Translations under genes and position numbers: made by a program | Source of the DNA: Tellurirhabdus rosea | Lineage (GTDB): Bacteria > Bacteroidota > Bacteroidia > Cytophagales > Spirosomataceae | Length of the DNA stretch: 64,000 nt | Reading direction: 5' to 3' | Assembly: GCF_026278345.1 (NCBI RefSeq) | Contig: NZ_CP111085.1 | Coordinates: 1,190,001-1,254,000, forward strand | Shown here: piece after piece, positions 7,881 to 16,702 of the stretch | How positions within the stretch are numbered: position 1 is the stretch's first letter | Layout: each line of letters begins with the position of its first letter | The notes under the pieces: model-generated | The model's input: the letters and a program-made list of their open reading frames with translations, nothing else | What the model was told of the DNA's origin: nothing | Database searches by the model: none

Positions 7881-9428
7881 CTACAGCCCTGAGCCGTCGG
7901 CTTTCCCGCGGTCTACGGCGTAGGCGCCGATGTTTTTGCCGCATCTGAGCCCGACTTCGCAGTCCGAGCGGAAGTGGATCAGGCCGTACATCCGGGATAC
8001 GGAAGCTTCCTGGGCGAGCTTGTCAAACGTGGCAGCCCGGCCCGGGAAAACGTAGCCTAGCACGGTGGCCGCCGCACCGGAGAACGTGGAGTGCCCCGAG
8101 GTGTAGGACGGGAAATTCGGCAGCCCCACCGACGTTTTCACGCCATACTGCTGCGGGCGGGGCGAGTAGTAGTAAAACTTGGTTTCCCAGCAGCACACGC
8201 CAGCGTCCATGAGCGCCGTGCTCACCAGCGCCAGCGTCCGGGCCATGCGCACTTCGCTGTACCGCTCCTCGTGCGCCGTGTTGGCGGCGGTGCGGTTCCA
8301 GTGGCCGGGCGGGGTGTAGCTTCCCGCCCCGTCGGCCCAGTAATTGGCGATGCGGGCCTGCTCGCGGGTCTGGCCCTTCTGAATCGTCCGCAACTCCTCC
8401 AGTTCCTTCTCAAACTGCGCACTTCCGGCAACCGGCGGCGGGCCGGGGCGCAGCTTTACTTTGGTCGCCTCGTCAAAATTCCAGTTTTTAACCGCCCCGT
8501 AGTTGGGCAGCATCGGCGGACGGGCCGGCGATTCCTGGCTGAGCCACACGTCCGTCATGCCCAGTTTTTTGGCCCCTTCGATCATGGCGGCCGTCAGCAC
8601 CTGGTTATTGGCGGCCGACATGCCATCGGTCCGGCTGCGGGCCATCACTTTGGCCGCCACGGCGGTGCCCAGTTCAGCTCCGGCCAGCAGGTCACTCTCC
8701 ACGTTCATCCCGGCCCAGAGGCGGCTGTCGCGGTGTTCTTTCAGTTTCTGCTCCAGATAGGGCACTTCGCCGGGGAACATGGCTTTCAGCACCGCCACCG
8801 AAGCGGCCGCCACCACGGCGTCCTCCGACGGATAGGCCGGAATGGTCGATACGGGCAGTGCCACCCGAATCCCGGCATCGTATTTCGAGGGTGCATTCCG
8901 TTTGAACTGGTATTTGTAATGCCAGGTCGTGACCAGGGCGTCGTACTGGGCTACGTTCAGGTAGGCCAGCATCCGGGCCGTGTAGGGCGGGTTGGCAAAC
9001 GGGAAGCGCGGATCAGCCAGCGGATTGGCCGGATCGGGCACGGGGTACTTGCCTTCCGCGTTGGAGGCCGGGGCCAGGTTGTAGCGGGCGGCCAGCTCAC
9101 GCGCGATTTCGTTCCAGCGGTAAACGGCTCCGGCCCCCCAGTACACAACGGCTTCCTGCTGCTGCGGAGACAGATTGGTGGCTTTGGCTTTCAAATCGGC
9201 CAGTTCGGCCGCGTATTCGGCGGTATTGGGCATTTTCGGAGCAGCTATCGTCACTTCCGTCGGAGACGTCAGAACGTAGGTTTTCCAGGTTCCGGCTTTT
9301 TCGTCGGTGCTGGCGGGCGTATAGCCGACCCGTTGCGGTTCTTCAAGGGTCTTGTTGCAGGACCAGAACGATACGGCCAGGGCCGCTACGGTCAGACCCG
9401 ATTTTATGGATGTAAATGACAATTTCAT
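7881..9428 (-). CDS. Vanadium-dependent haloperoxidase / PAP2-superfamily lipoprotein
   Basis: The 515-residue protein has a lipoprotein signal peptide ending SFWSC (Cys24), so it is envelope-anchored. The C-terminal 100 residues hold the PAP2/vanadium-peroxidase active site: KFYYYSPRP (Lys417, Arg424), PSYTSGHS (His446) and SRMYGLIHFRSD (Arg479, His485, Asp489). These residues bind phosphate or vanadate in the family. The long helical N-terminal part is typical of Bacteroidota haloperoxidase-like proteins. Only 3 bases separate its ATG from the stop of the upstream barrel gene, so it is translated from an operon with two outer-membrane barrels. Whether it is a phosphatase or a peroxidase cannot be decided by reading. 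Confidence 0.85.
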   Translation of the reverse strand: MKLSFTSIKSGLTVAALAVSFWSCNKTLEEPQRVGYTPASTDEKAGTWKTYVLTSPTEVTIAAPKMPNTAEYAAELADLKAKATNLSPQQQEAVVYWGAGAVYRWNEIARELAARYNLAPASNAEGKYPVPDPANPLADPRFPFANPPYTARMLAYLNVAQYDALVTTWHYKYQFKRNAPSKYDAGIRVALPVSTIPAYPSEDAVVAAASVAVLKAMFPGEVPYLEQKLKEHRDSRLWAGMNVESDLLAGAELGTAVAAKVMARSRTDGMSAANNQVLTAAMIEGAKKLGMTDVWLSQESPARPPMLPNYGAVKNWNFDEATKVKLRPGPPPVAGSAQFEKELEELRTIQKGQTREQARIANYWADGAGSYTPPGHWNRTAANTAHEERYSEVRMARTLALVSTALMDAGVCCWETKFYYYSPRPQQYGVKTSVGLPNFPSYTSGHSTFSGAAATVLGYVFPGRAATFDKLAQEASVSRMYGLIHFRSDCEVGLRCGKNIGAYAVDRGKADGSGL

Positions 9429-9431
9429 CGG

Positions 9432-10325
9432 TTACTTCACTTTAAACTGATACAACACTCCTACCATATAGCTCGTACTCTGTCCCATGTTCAGCCCATC
9501 GACCACGTAGCCGATGCGGGCGTTGACGCCGATGTTGCGGGGCTGAACTTTTCCGTACCAACCCACCATCGTGGCCTGCATGTTGTTGGTCGGAAACGGC
9601 ATGTCGTTGCGGCGGATATTGTCGCCGCTGGTGCAGGCGTTGTGCTCGGCCCACACCTCGGTTTGCCATTTGGAACGCAGAACCCCCAGCCGGGCACCCC
9701 AGTCAAAGGCGTTCGGAACGCGGACCTCGTTGGTGTTGTAGACCCGGCCGTCGGCCTGATAGGCGTCGCGGTCCACCCGGATGTTGCTGCGCCAGGTGTA
9801 GCTGCCGTGGCCGGTCAGGTAAAGGCCGGACGGGCGGTGCCGGTAGCTGGCGATGAGCCGCCCGGTTGCCGTCCGGCATTGCAGACCGATGGACATGGGC
9901 AGAAAATCCGGCACATAATTGCCCAGCGGAAGGGAAGCTCCCGCGACAGCGTGCAGCGAAAAGCCGCCTACCGCCACGGCCCGGTACTTACCCCAGACGG
10001 CCAAATCCTGAATACCCCGCTGGCCCATCAGGTTACCGGCGCTGGTCTGGGTCCAGACGTAGGGCAGCGACAGAATCAGGTTAAAGCGGTTGGAAAGGCC
10101 GATGGCGGGCATCAGCATGACGTTGTGGGTGGTGTGGGTACCAATGTTCAGGTTGGGCCGCTTCAGGGTGCCCTCCCAATACTGATTCCAGGAGCTTTGT
10201 CCGTACAGGGCCGCTACGCAAACCTGGCCTTTGGACATATAAATGGCATCGTGCGGCATCTGCGCCTTCGCTCCCGTCGACAGAAGCAGGCCCAGCAGCA
10301 GCAGCCGGATGAAGGAAAGTTTCAT
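9432..10325 (-). CDS. Outer-membrane beta-barrel protein
   Basis: The 297-residue protein has a signal peptide ending near SLTGAKAQ-type cleavage (STGAKAQ, about residue 21). The mature part shows repeated amphipathic strands with aromatic girdle residues (FNLILSLPYVWT, GLYLTGHGSYTW, STSYMVGVLYQFKVK) and ends in a short hydrophobic strand, as in barrel transporters of the MetA/phenol-degradation type. It is the middle gene of a three-gene minus-strand operon, 72 bases after another barrel gene and 3 bases before the haloperoxidase-like lipoprotein. It may form a pore serving that enzyme. The substrate is unknown. Confidence 0.7.
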   Translation of the reverse strand: MKLSFIRLLLLGLLLSTGAKAQMPHDAIYMSKGQVCVAALYGQSSWNQYWEGTLKRPNLNIGTHTTHNVMLMPAIGLSNRFNLILSLPYVWTQTSAGNLMGQRGIQDLAVWGKYRAVAVGGFSLHAVAGASLPLGNYVPDFLPMSIGLQCRTATGRLIASYRHRPSGLYLTGHGSYTWRSNIRVDRDAYQADGRVYNTNEVRVPNAFDWGARLGVLRSKWQTEVWAEHNACTSGDNIRRNDMPFPTNNMQATMVGWYGKVQPRNIGVNARIGYVVDGLNMGQSTSYMVGVLYQFKVK

Positions 10326-10397
10326 AGAAAAGAAATGAAAATAAGTGGTAAAGGGGTGATCCCGCCCCGAAACCGAACGAGATCACCATTCACTGAC

Positions 10398-11549
10398 TCA
10401 GAACCACCGGCTCACGTTCAGCGAGACAAGGTAGTCGGCAAAGGCCGCGTCGCCGTGGCGCTGCCCCAACGGGTCGAGCCGGTCGGAGTAGCTCTTGATG
10501 CGGTTGCGGTAGAGCGCCACCGGAACGGACAGCGTCCCCGAAAACTTGCCCCGCATGTAGCTCAATCCGGGTTCTACGGATACGATGTAACCGGGCCGCC
10601 GGAAGCCTTTGCTGCCGCCCAGGGCATCGTTGGCCGGCACTCCCTCCACGCGGCCTCCCAGCATCACGGACAGTCCGGATACGATTGGCAGCGTCTGGCT
10701 CAGGCCCAGCCGGGCGGCAAACTGGTCGGCTACGGAGAAGTAGCCCGTTACGAGGTCGATCGTTGTGGCTTCCGGGCTCCGCAGCACCCGGTTGGTTTCG
10801 CGCGGATTGAAGAGGTAGAAGCCGGACACGTAGGCCGACAGGCCCCTGGTCAGTTGGGCGTAGCCCTGCCCTTCCAGGCTGAAGCCGACCCCGCCGTCGC
10901 CCAGCTGGATCGACTGGTCAACCGGCTTGCGCACGATGTAATCCTGCCCTTCCCGGTTCAGCTTATGAAAGTTGTCTTCTACGCCGGGATTGCCGGTGGG
11001 CAGTTTGATGCCCGCGCCCAGCGCAAAATTGGCCTTCGCTCCTTTGGTCGGATTCCGCAGCCAGTAACTGCCCGAAAGGCGCAGGTCGCCGATGCCCTGT
11101 GAGCCGGTATGAAACCGTCTCTGCTCAGGATTGGCCGTGGTGCTGTTGCCGTAATGCTCGTACAGCGACGAACGGTCGTTGTACTGAACGGGCAGGTTGA
11201 TCGAAAACGAGAGGCGCGTCGTCGCCAGGTAGGTAAGTCCCAGATCGACCCCGTGCGAAATATTGACCACTTCGGTATGCTGCTCGAGGCGTTCCTTCTG
11301 CTCGACATCTCCCTTGAAATGCCGGAACGAGCGGAAATACCGGTAGCCAACGTTGACCTGCCAGTGGCCGGAACGTTGTTTGAAAAAATTGGTGGAAGCC
11401 GTTCCGGCCGACGGGCCAACGGACAGGGCTTCGAGGGGCGAGGTGCAGCTCATGTGCCGAACGGCCACGCAGCCCTGGGCCGACACCCGGTGATAGGAAA
11501 TGGTGGTAAGGCAAAGCAGTACCAGTGAGAAACGGTATAGCGTTTTCAT
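10398..11549 (-). CDS. Outer-membrane beta-barrel protein (MetA-like transporter)
   Basis: I chose the ATG at 11549, giving 383 residues, because it begins a proper signal peptide (MKTLYRFSLVLLCLTTIS, cleavage near VSAQG); a longer in-frame start at 11636 adds 29 residues that would bury it. The mature protein has alternating strands such as GHWQVNVGYRYFRSFRHF, DLGLTYLATTRLSFSINLP and ANFALGAGIKLPTGNPG and ends VSLNVSRWF, an outer-membrane type C terminus. IKLPTGNP is typical of MetA-like barrels. It leads the operon with a second barrel and the haloperoxidase-like lipoprotein. Transport role is inferred from family. Confidence 0.7.
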   Translation of the reverse strand: MKTLYRFSLVLLCLTTISYHRVSAQGCVAVRHMSCTSPLEALSVGPSAGTASTNFFKQRSGHWQVNVGYRYFRSFRHFKGDVEQKERLEQHTEVVNISHGVDLGLTYLATTRLSFSINLPVQYNDRSSLYEHYGNSTTANPEQRRFHTGSQGIGDLRLSGSYWLRNPTKGAKANFALGAGIKLPTGNPGVEDNFHKLNREGQDYIVRKPVDQSIQLGDGGVGFSLEGQGYAQLTRGLSAYVSGFYLFNPRETNRVLRSPEATTIDLVTGYFSVADQFAARLGLSQTLPIVSGLSVMLGGRVEGVPANDALGGSKGFRRPGYIVSVEPGLSYMRGKFSGTLSVPVALYRNRIKSYSDRLDPLGQRHGDAAFADYLVSLNVSRWF

Positions 11550-11654
11550 CTGAACGTCAGTTACACAGTGTAAGAAAAATGGACTATGCAATGAGGTCAG
11601 GATCAGGCACGACTTACCGCTCGATGATTTATCCAATCATCCAGAATCCGGTAG

Positions 11655-12215
11655 TCAGCATAATCCCGGTTCAGACGCTTCGGGCGGGGGCGAGAAGACC
11701 GGCAGGTGCCGGGTTAGCACGGACGGGGTAACGGAACGAATGGAGGCGGCAGCCAGCATCCATTCGTAGCGAAAAAAGACGAGCCGCGCCCGGTTGAACT
11801 GAGAATACTCTTTCCCGAGTAATTTCAGCAGGTCGCTGGTTCGTTTCTGGTTGTCTGAGGCGTGCCCGAACTGCGTTTTAAGCAGCGACAGCAGGTCCTG
11901 TTTCCAGAGCGTAGGGTCGGTGCTCTGGTAGCCCGTGATGTGTAACGTATCGCCGGATACGTTCAGGCTGACAATCTCGTAATAGTTACTCCGGTAGTTG
12001 AAGCCCTCGGGGCGCTTCTGGGTGAGGATGGCCTCGTTGGGGTGCTGGTAAAGCGGAATGTGAAATTCCACCATGCTGTCCGTGGAAGGATACAGCAGCA
12101 GCCGCTCCGACAGGGCATACTGTTCCTGTACCCGAACGCTGAGCAGCACAAAGAGCGAACCCAGCGCGTGGTAAAGCAGCAACAGACACAATCCGATGGA
12201 GACGAACCGCTTCAC
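11655..12215 (-). CDS. Hypothetical membrane-anchored protein
   Basis: I do not recognise this 186-residue protein. It opens with a single hydrophobic segment (about 5-27, SIGLCLLLLYHALGSLFVLLSV), which may be an uncleaved anchor. The rest is soluble and mixed, with LHITGYQSTDPTLWKQDLLSLLKTQFGH in the middle and a proline-rich C terminus. It lies upstream of the barrel/haloperoxidase operon on the same strand with a gap of about 105 bases, so it may be transcribed with it. The intact frame and codon use like its neighbours argue that it is real. Confidence 0.55.
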   Translation of the reverse strand: MKRFVSIGLCLLLLYHALGSLFVLLSVRVQEQYALSERLLLYPSTDSMVEFHIPLYQHPNEAILTQKRPEGFNYRSNYYEIVSLNVSGDTLHITGYQSTDPTLWKQDLLSLLKTQFGHASDNQKRTSDLLKLLGKEYSQFNRARLVFFRYEWMLAAASIRSVTPSVLTRHLPVFSPPPEASEPGLC

Positions 12216-12305
12216 GACGAACGTATTGGTAAATTCTACTCAAAGATAGGGATTTGCCAAAATAGGACAACTCTTTCCCCGAATTTTTCAGTCTTTTAAG
12301 AACAA

Positions 12306-13079
12306 TCAGTAGGGCGTATACAGCCAGACCATAAAGTCCTCCAGGTTGAACGTAGTGTTGTACGACACCTGAAGCAGATGCAGGTACCGGTGCTCTTTTC
12401 TGGCATTTCGCACCAGATTCTGCAGCATATACCCCAGTTCAAGCCGGCCTGCTTTCCGGAACGTATAGCCCGCTCCCACGTACGACCAGTTTTCCCCGTT
12501 AAACGCATTCTTTGAACTGATAGGACTGTTGGTAGCCCCCGTCAGACAGAGGAAAAACTCGTGCGAAGCCGAGGCGTAGAAACCGTGTTTCCGGGTTTTC
12601 GGGTCGTAAAGAGGCAGGTTATACCCCAGTTGGTAGCGAAACAGGCTGGCTTTCGAGCCCCGCTGCGTCTTCAGGTTGAAGGGGTAGCGTTCCTCATACC
12701 GCAGGCGGTGCGCCAGCGTCCCGGACGGAAGCCGATGCGTATAAATGCCCTGCACAAAGAGTCGGTTTTCGTTCACCCGCAGGCCAAACAGATTGTGCTT
12801 CACAAACGCGTAGGCCGCCCCCACTTGCAGATGTGGTTTCAGCCGGTAGATCAGGCCCGGCTGCAGGTACACCTGGAGGTTGGTGGCCGGGTAATGCACG
12901 TTTTCCACCGTCTGGCTGAAGGCGTCGATCGTCGAGGAGAGGTAAAAATTGTACAGCAGTTTCTTATGCAGAATGCCCGTCTGCGAGTAAGCCGGAAAAA
13001 GCCCGGCAAAGTGCAGCGGCTGCGCTGTACCTTGCCGGGCCAGTATCAATCCCAGTAGCAAAAGAAACCCATTTTTCAT
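12306..13079 (-). CDS. DUF2490 family protein, probable outer-membrane barrel
   Basis: The 257-residue protein has a signal peptide (cleavage near RQGTAQ, residue 19) and a barrel-like body with repeated strands (LHKKLLYNFYLSSTID, LQVYLQPGLIYRLKPHLQVGAAYAF, GRLELGYMLQNLV). RLRYEERYPF is the most telling element: DUF2490 proteins usually carry an R-x-R-x-E-x-R-type strand in the centre. It lies 63 bases downstream of the sodium:solute symporter and shares its strand. Its function is unknown; location in the outer membrane is inferred. Confidence 0.65.
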   Translation of the reverse strand: MKNGFLLLLGLILARQGTAQPLHFAGLFPAYSQTGILHKKLLYNFYLSSTIDAFSQTVENVHYPATNLQVYLQPGLIYRLKPHLQVGAAYAFVKHNLFGLRVNENRLFVQGIYTHRLPSGTLAHRLRYEERYPFNLKTQRGSKASLFRYQLGYNLPLYDPKTRKHGFYASASHEFFLCLTGATNSPISSKNAFNGENWSYVGAGYTFRKAGRLELGYMLQNLVRNARKEHRYLHLLQVSYNTTFNLEDFMVWLYTPY

Positions 13080-13142
13080 TGGCTAAAATGTCGCTTGCTT
13101 CATTTGTATAAGCAATCATTGTGCCAGTTGTTATTCAGGCTT

Positions 13143-14642
13143 TCACACTGTTTCGGGAACTTCGTACGCCTGCGCAGGTGTCTTTTTCCGCGATACCGCC
13201 CAGAGGCCCAGGTAGGTAATCAGCCCGTTCAGGACCAGGCGCTCAAAACCGAACTTGTAGCCGTTGAACCATTCGGCCGAATGGTCATTGATGTACAGCG
13301 TGATAAAAGGCGAAGCGATGCAGATAAACGGCACCACGGCGTCGCGCACGGGCCGTTTGGAAAACAGCCCGAAGGCGTACAGCCCCAGCAGCGGACCGTA
13401 GGTGTACCCCGCCAGATCGAAAACGGCCGTGACCACATCCTGGCTGTTGACCTTGTTGAAAATGATGATCACCACGTAAAACAGCACGGAGAAACCGATG
13501 TGAACCCAGTGCTTGATTTTGGCCCGTTCGGTCTCGGGGCGGCCTTCCACGTTCATGAAGTCGATGCAGAACGAGGTGGTCAGGGCCGTCAGGGCCGAAT
13601 CGGAAGAGGCGTAGGTTGCCGCCGTAATGCCCAGCAGGAACGTAATTCCGACCACGGTGCCGAAGTGATTGAGGGCCAGCGTCGGGTACAGATCGTCGGT
13701 TTTGGCTGGAATGGTGATGCCTTTTTCGTTGGCGTACAGGTACAGCAGCGTACCCAGCGCCAGAAACAGCAGGTTCACGATGGTCAGCGTGATGGTAAAC
13801 CAGAACATGTTCTTCTGCGCTTCGCCGATGTTCTTGCAGGTCAGGTTTTTCTGCATCAGGTCCTGATCGAGGCCCGTCATCACGATGGCGATAAAGGCTC
13901 CGGAGATAAACTGCTTGAAGAAGTTCCGCGGGTCGTTGCCGTCCCAGAAGAAAATCTGTGAATAGTCGCTTTTGCTCACCGTCGACACCATTTCTCCGAA
14001 CGTAAAGCCCAGCTCCCTGGAAATGAGGATGATGGTCAGGATCACCGCCGTGACCAGAAAAGTGGTCTGCAGCGTATCGGTGATGATGATGGTTTTGACG
14101 CCGCCTTTGAACGTATACAGCCAGATCAGCAGAATCGTGATGGCTACCGACACTTCAAACGGAATACCCAGACTGTTGAAAACCGCCAGTTGCAGCACGC
14201 CCGCCGCCACGTAGAGCCGCACCGCCGAGCCGACCGTCCGGGCCAGCAGGAAAAAGCCCGCCCCGGCCTTGTAGGACCAGAATCCGAAGCGTTTTTCGAG
14301 ATACCCGTAAATGGAAATCAGGTTCATCCGGTAGTACAGCGGCATCAGGACCGTGCCGATGACGTAGTACCCGACGATGTAGCCCAGCACCACCTGAAAA
14401 TAGCTGAACGCCTTGAAGCCTTCAAAGCCCTTTACGGCTCCGCCCACGGCCCCCGGCACCGAAATAAACGTGACCCCCGACAGCGACGTGCCGATCATGG
14501 CAAAAGCCACCAGATACCAGGGCGACTGCCGGTTGGCGGTAAAAAACGTATTCGTATCTGCCCCCCGCGCCGTGTACCAGGACACGATAATCAGCATGGC
14601 AAAATAAGCGACAAGAATGGAGAGCGCAATCGAAGGATTCAT
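13143..14642 (-). CDS. Sodium:solute symporter (SSS family)
   Basis: The 499-residue protein is almost entirely hydrophobic with about 13 membrane segments. Family hallmarks include the N-terminal FFTANRQSPWYLVAFAMIGTSLSGVTFISVPG stretch (SSS TM1-TM2 region), a GGVKTIIITDTLQ motif and a late SSDSALTALTTSFCIDF segment. These proteins take up sugars, amino acids, vitamins or anions with sodium; the sequence does not reveal the substrate. It is divergent from clpS, and DUF2490 follows it. The start at 14642 puts TM1 immediately at the N terminus, as usual in the family. Confidence 0.9.
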   Translation of the reverse strand: MNPSIALSILVAYFAMLIIVSWYTARGADTNTFFTANRQSPWYLVAFAMIGTSLSGVTFISVPGAVGGAVKGFEGFKAFSYFQVVLGYIVGYYVIGTVLMPLYYRMNLISIYGYLEKRFGFWSYKAGAGFFLLARTVGSAVRLYVAAGVLQLAVFNSLGIPFEVSVAITILLIWLYTFKGGVKTIIITDTLQTTFLVTAVILTIILISRELGFTFGEMVSTVSKSDYSQIFFWDGNDPRNFFKQFISGAFIAIVMTGLDQDLMQKNLTCKNIGEAQKNMFWFTITLTIVNLLFLALGTLLYLYANEKGITIPAKTDDLYPTLALNHFGTVVGITFLLGITAATYASSDSALTALTTSFCIDFMNVEGRPETERAKIKHWVHIGFSVLFYVVIIIFNKVNSQDVVTAVFDLAGYTYGPLLGLYAFGLFSKRPVRDAVVPFICIASPFITLYINDHSAEWFNGYKFGFERLVLNGLITYLGLWAVSRKKTPAQAYEVPETV

Positions 14643-14698
14643 GCAGAAAAAGGCAACTTTTAATGGTTGATGGTGGTTCTTACTACGTGCCGGGACGC

Positions 14699-14729
14699 TT
14701 TCAGAAGACGCCAGATTTTCGTAAATTTG
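14699..14729 (+). promoter_or_regulatory. Bacteroidota-type promoter for clpS
   Basis: TAAATTTG at 14722-14729 is an exact TAnnTTTG -7 box, and TTTC at 14699-14702 lies 19 bases upstream where the TTTG -33 element is expected (one mismatch). Transcription would start near 14736, about 20 bases before the clpS ATG. Confidence 0.55.
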
Positions 14730-14754
14730 CTAAATAAAGTTAAAATAAGCTGGG

Positions 14755-15033
14755 ATGCAACCGTTCTGGGAAAACGATGTAGAGGTACTGGAGGAAGTAA
14801 TTGAAACCGACGTTTTTAACCTCGTCGTTTTCAATGATGACGTGAACACGTTCGATTACGTAATCGATACGCTGGTCGAGGTTTGTGAACACACACCCGA
14901 ACAGGCGGAACAGTGTACGCTGATCATCCACTATAAAGGCAAGTGCACCGTCAAAAACGGTTCCTGGGAAGACCTCGTCCCGATGCGCAACGAAATCTGC
15001 CGACGCGGTATCTCGGCCGAAGTGTTAAAATAA
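14755..15033 (+). CDS. clpS: ATP-dependent Clp protease adaptor ClpS
   Basis: This 92-residue protein has the ClpS core: FNLVVFNDDVNTFDYVIDTLVEVC, where the ND-D-N-T-F-V residues form the N-degron pocket, then a helix pair and the C-terminal GKCTVKNGSWEDLVPMRNEICRRGISAEV segment. ClpS delivers N-end-rule substrates to ClpA/ClpC for degradation. Length and motif order are normal. A promoter lies directly upstream and a large heptamer hairpin directly downstream (15034-15137), which separates it from recR. Confidence 0.9.
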   Translation: MQPFWENDVEVLEEVIETDVFNLVVFNDDVNTFDYVIDTLVEVCEHTPEQAEQCTLIIHYKGKCTVKNGSWEDLVPMRNEICRRGISAEVLK

Positions 15034-15137
15034 TTATGAGTTATGAGTTATGAGTTATGAGTTTGGAAAAGTGGGGTTACAGCCTTACCCGCTTTCAACT
15101 TATAACTCTTAACTCATAATTCTTAACTCATAACTCT
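15034..15137. repeat. Heptamer-arm hairpin between clpS and recR
   Basis: The left arm is four exact tandem copies of TTATGAG (15034-15061). The right arm is five or more degenerate copies of the complement (CTCATAA, CTCTTAA, TTCTTAA types) at about 15099-15137. Between them is an imperfect GC-rich inner stem (GTGGGGT / ACCCGC). It begins immediately after the clpS stop codon and ends 9 bases before the recR start, so it fills the whole gap. Confidence 0.8.
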
Positions 15138-15146
15138 CAACTAACG

Positions 15147-15758
<612 letters not shown>

Positions 15759-15784
15759 TCGCCGGTCCGTTTGACCGAATCTTT

Positions 15785-15816
15785 AGGCACTTCTCCGGAA
15801 GTGCCTTTTTGTTTTC
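15785..15816 (+). terminator. Rho-independent terminator after recR
   Basis: AGGCACTTC (15785-15793) pairs perfectly with GAAGTGCCT (15798-15806) around a 4-base loop, followed by TTTTGTTTT. It starts 26 bases after the recR stop. Confidence 0.85.
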
Positions 15817-15919
15817 AGACAACCGGGTTACAAATTTTAATTCATATGAAACGACACAAGCAATAAACCAGCACAATTTTTGTTATTTATCAGACATTTG
15901 ATTCATTGTACTCACCGCT

Positions 15920-16510
15920 ATGGCAAACCGCTTTTTATCTTACCTGCTCCAGGCCACTCTGCTGGTCGGACTGATTACCGGCTGTAAAACCGAAACGGAT
16001 AAAGTCATCACGCCGGAACCTGTCTCCACGGCTCCGGAAGCCGACGGCTCGGGCGTCACGGCGACTTCCTCCACCACGGCCACGGTCACGTTTTCGACCC
16101 AGCAGCTCGAACTGCTCGGCTACATCAACAACCTGCGTTCCAAGCCCTGCCAGTGCGGCACCACGACCTATCCGGCCGCCGCGCCGCTGCAACTGAACGC
16201 CCTGCTGAACGAAGCTTCGCGCAAACACGCCGCCGACATGGCCAATTATAACTACTTCAGCCATACCGGCCGCGACGGTTCCAAACCCTGGGACCGCATG
16301 AGCCGGGAAGGCTACGTCTGGCGGTATGCCGGGGAGAACATCGCCGCTGGCAACGCGACGGTGCTAGCTACCTTCAACCAGTGGCGCAACTCGCCGGGGC
16401 ATTGCGCCAACATGATGAGTGCCAATTTCAAAGAAGTGGGTCTGGGGTACGCCTATTCGGCCGCCAGCACGTATAAACACTACTGGGTGACAGACTTCGG
16501 CACCCGTTAA
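15920..16510 (+). CDS. CAP-domain (SCP/PR-1-like) lipoprotein
   Basis: The 196-residue protein has a lipoprotein signal peptide (LITGC, Cys22), then a Thr/Ala/Ser-rich linker and a CAP domain from about residue 70. CAP hallmarks are HAADMANYNYFSHTGRDG (about 112-129), GENIAAGN and WRNSPGHCANMM, supplying the two His and Glu residues of the CAP cavity. Bacterial CAP proteins are secreted or surface proteins of mostly unknown biochemical role. It stands alone between two terminators, so it is a single-gene transcript. Confidence 0.9.
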   Translation: MANRFLSYLLQATLLVGLITGCKTETDKVITPEPVSTAPEADGSGVTATSSTTATVTFSTQQLELLGYINNLRSKPCQCGTTTYPAAAPLQLNALLNEASRKHAADMANYNYFSHTGRDGSKPWDRMSREGYVWRYAGENIAAGNATVLATFNQWRNSPGHCANMMSANFKEVGLGYAYSAASTYKHYWVTDFGTR

Positions 16511-16533
16511 GCACAAACTTTTTACCCCTTCAG

Positions 16534-16559
16534 GACGCTCCGATGAGCGTCTTTTTTTT
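16534..16559 (+). terminator. Rho-independent terminator after the CAP gene
   Basis: GACGCTC (16534-16540), loop CGAT, GAGCGTC (16545-16551), then eight T residues. It starts 23 bases after the stop codon and is the strongest terminator in the window. Confidence 0.9.
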
Positions 16560-16702
16560 GCGCTCTGCACGCTTCCTCAATTATTCTAAATAATTTATAA
16601 TAAGTTCATATATTCACGCTTTAATTTACAGCCGGTGACAACGAAAGCCCGGTTTGAATACTCTGTTACCCATAAATTCTCTGTTCACCATTTTACAAAA
16701 CC

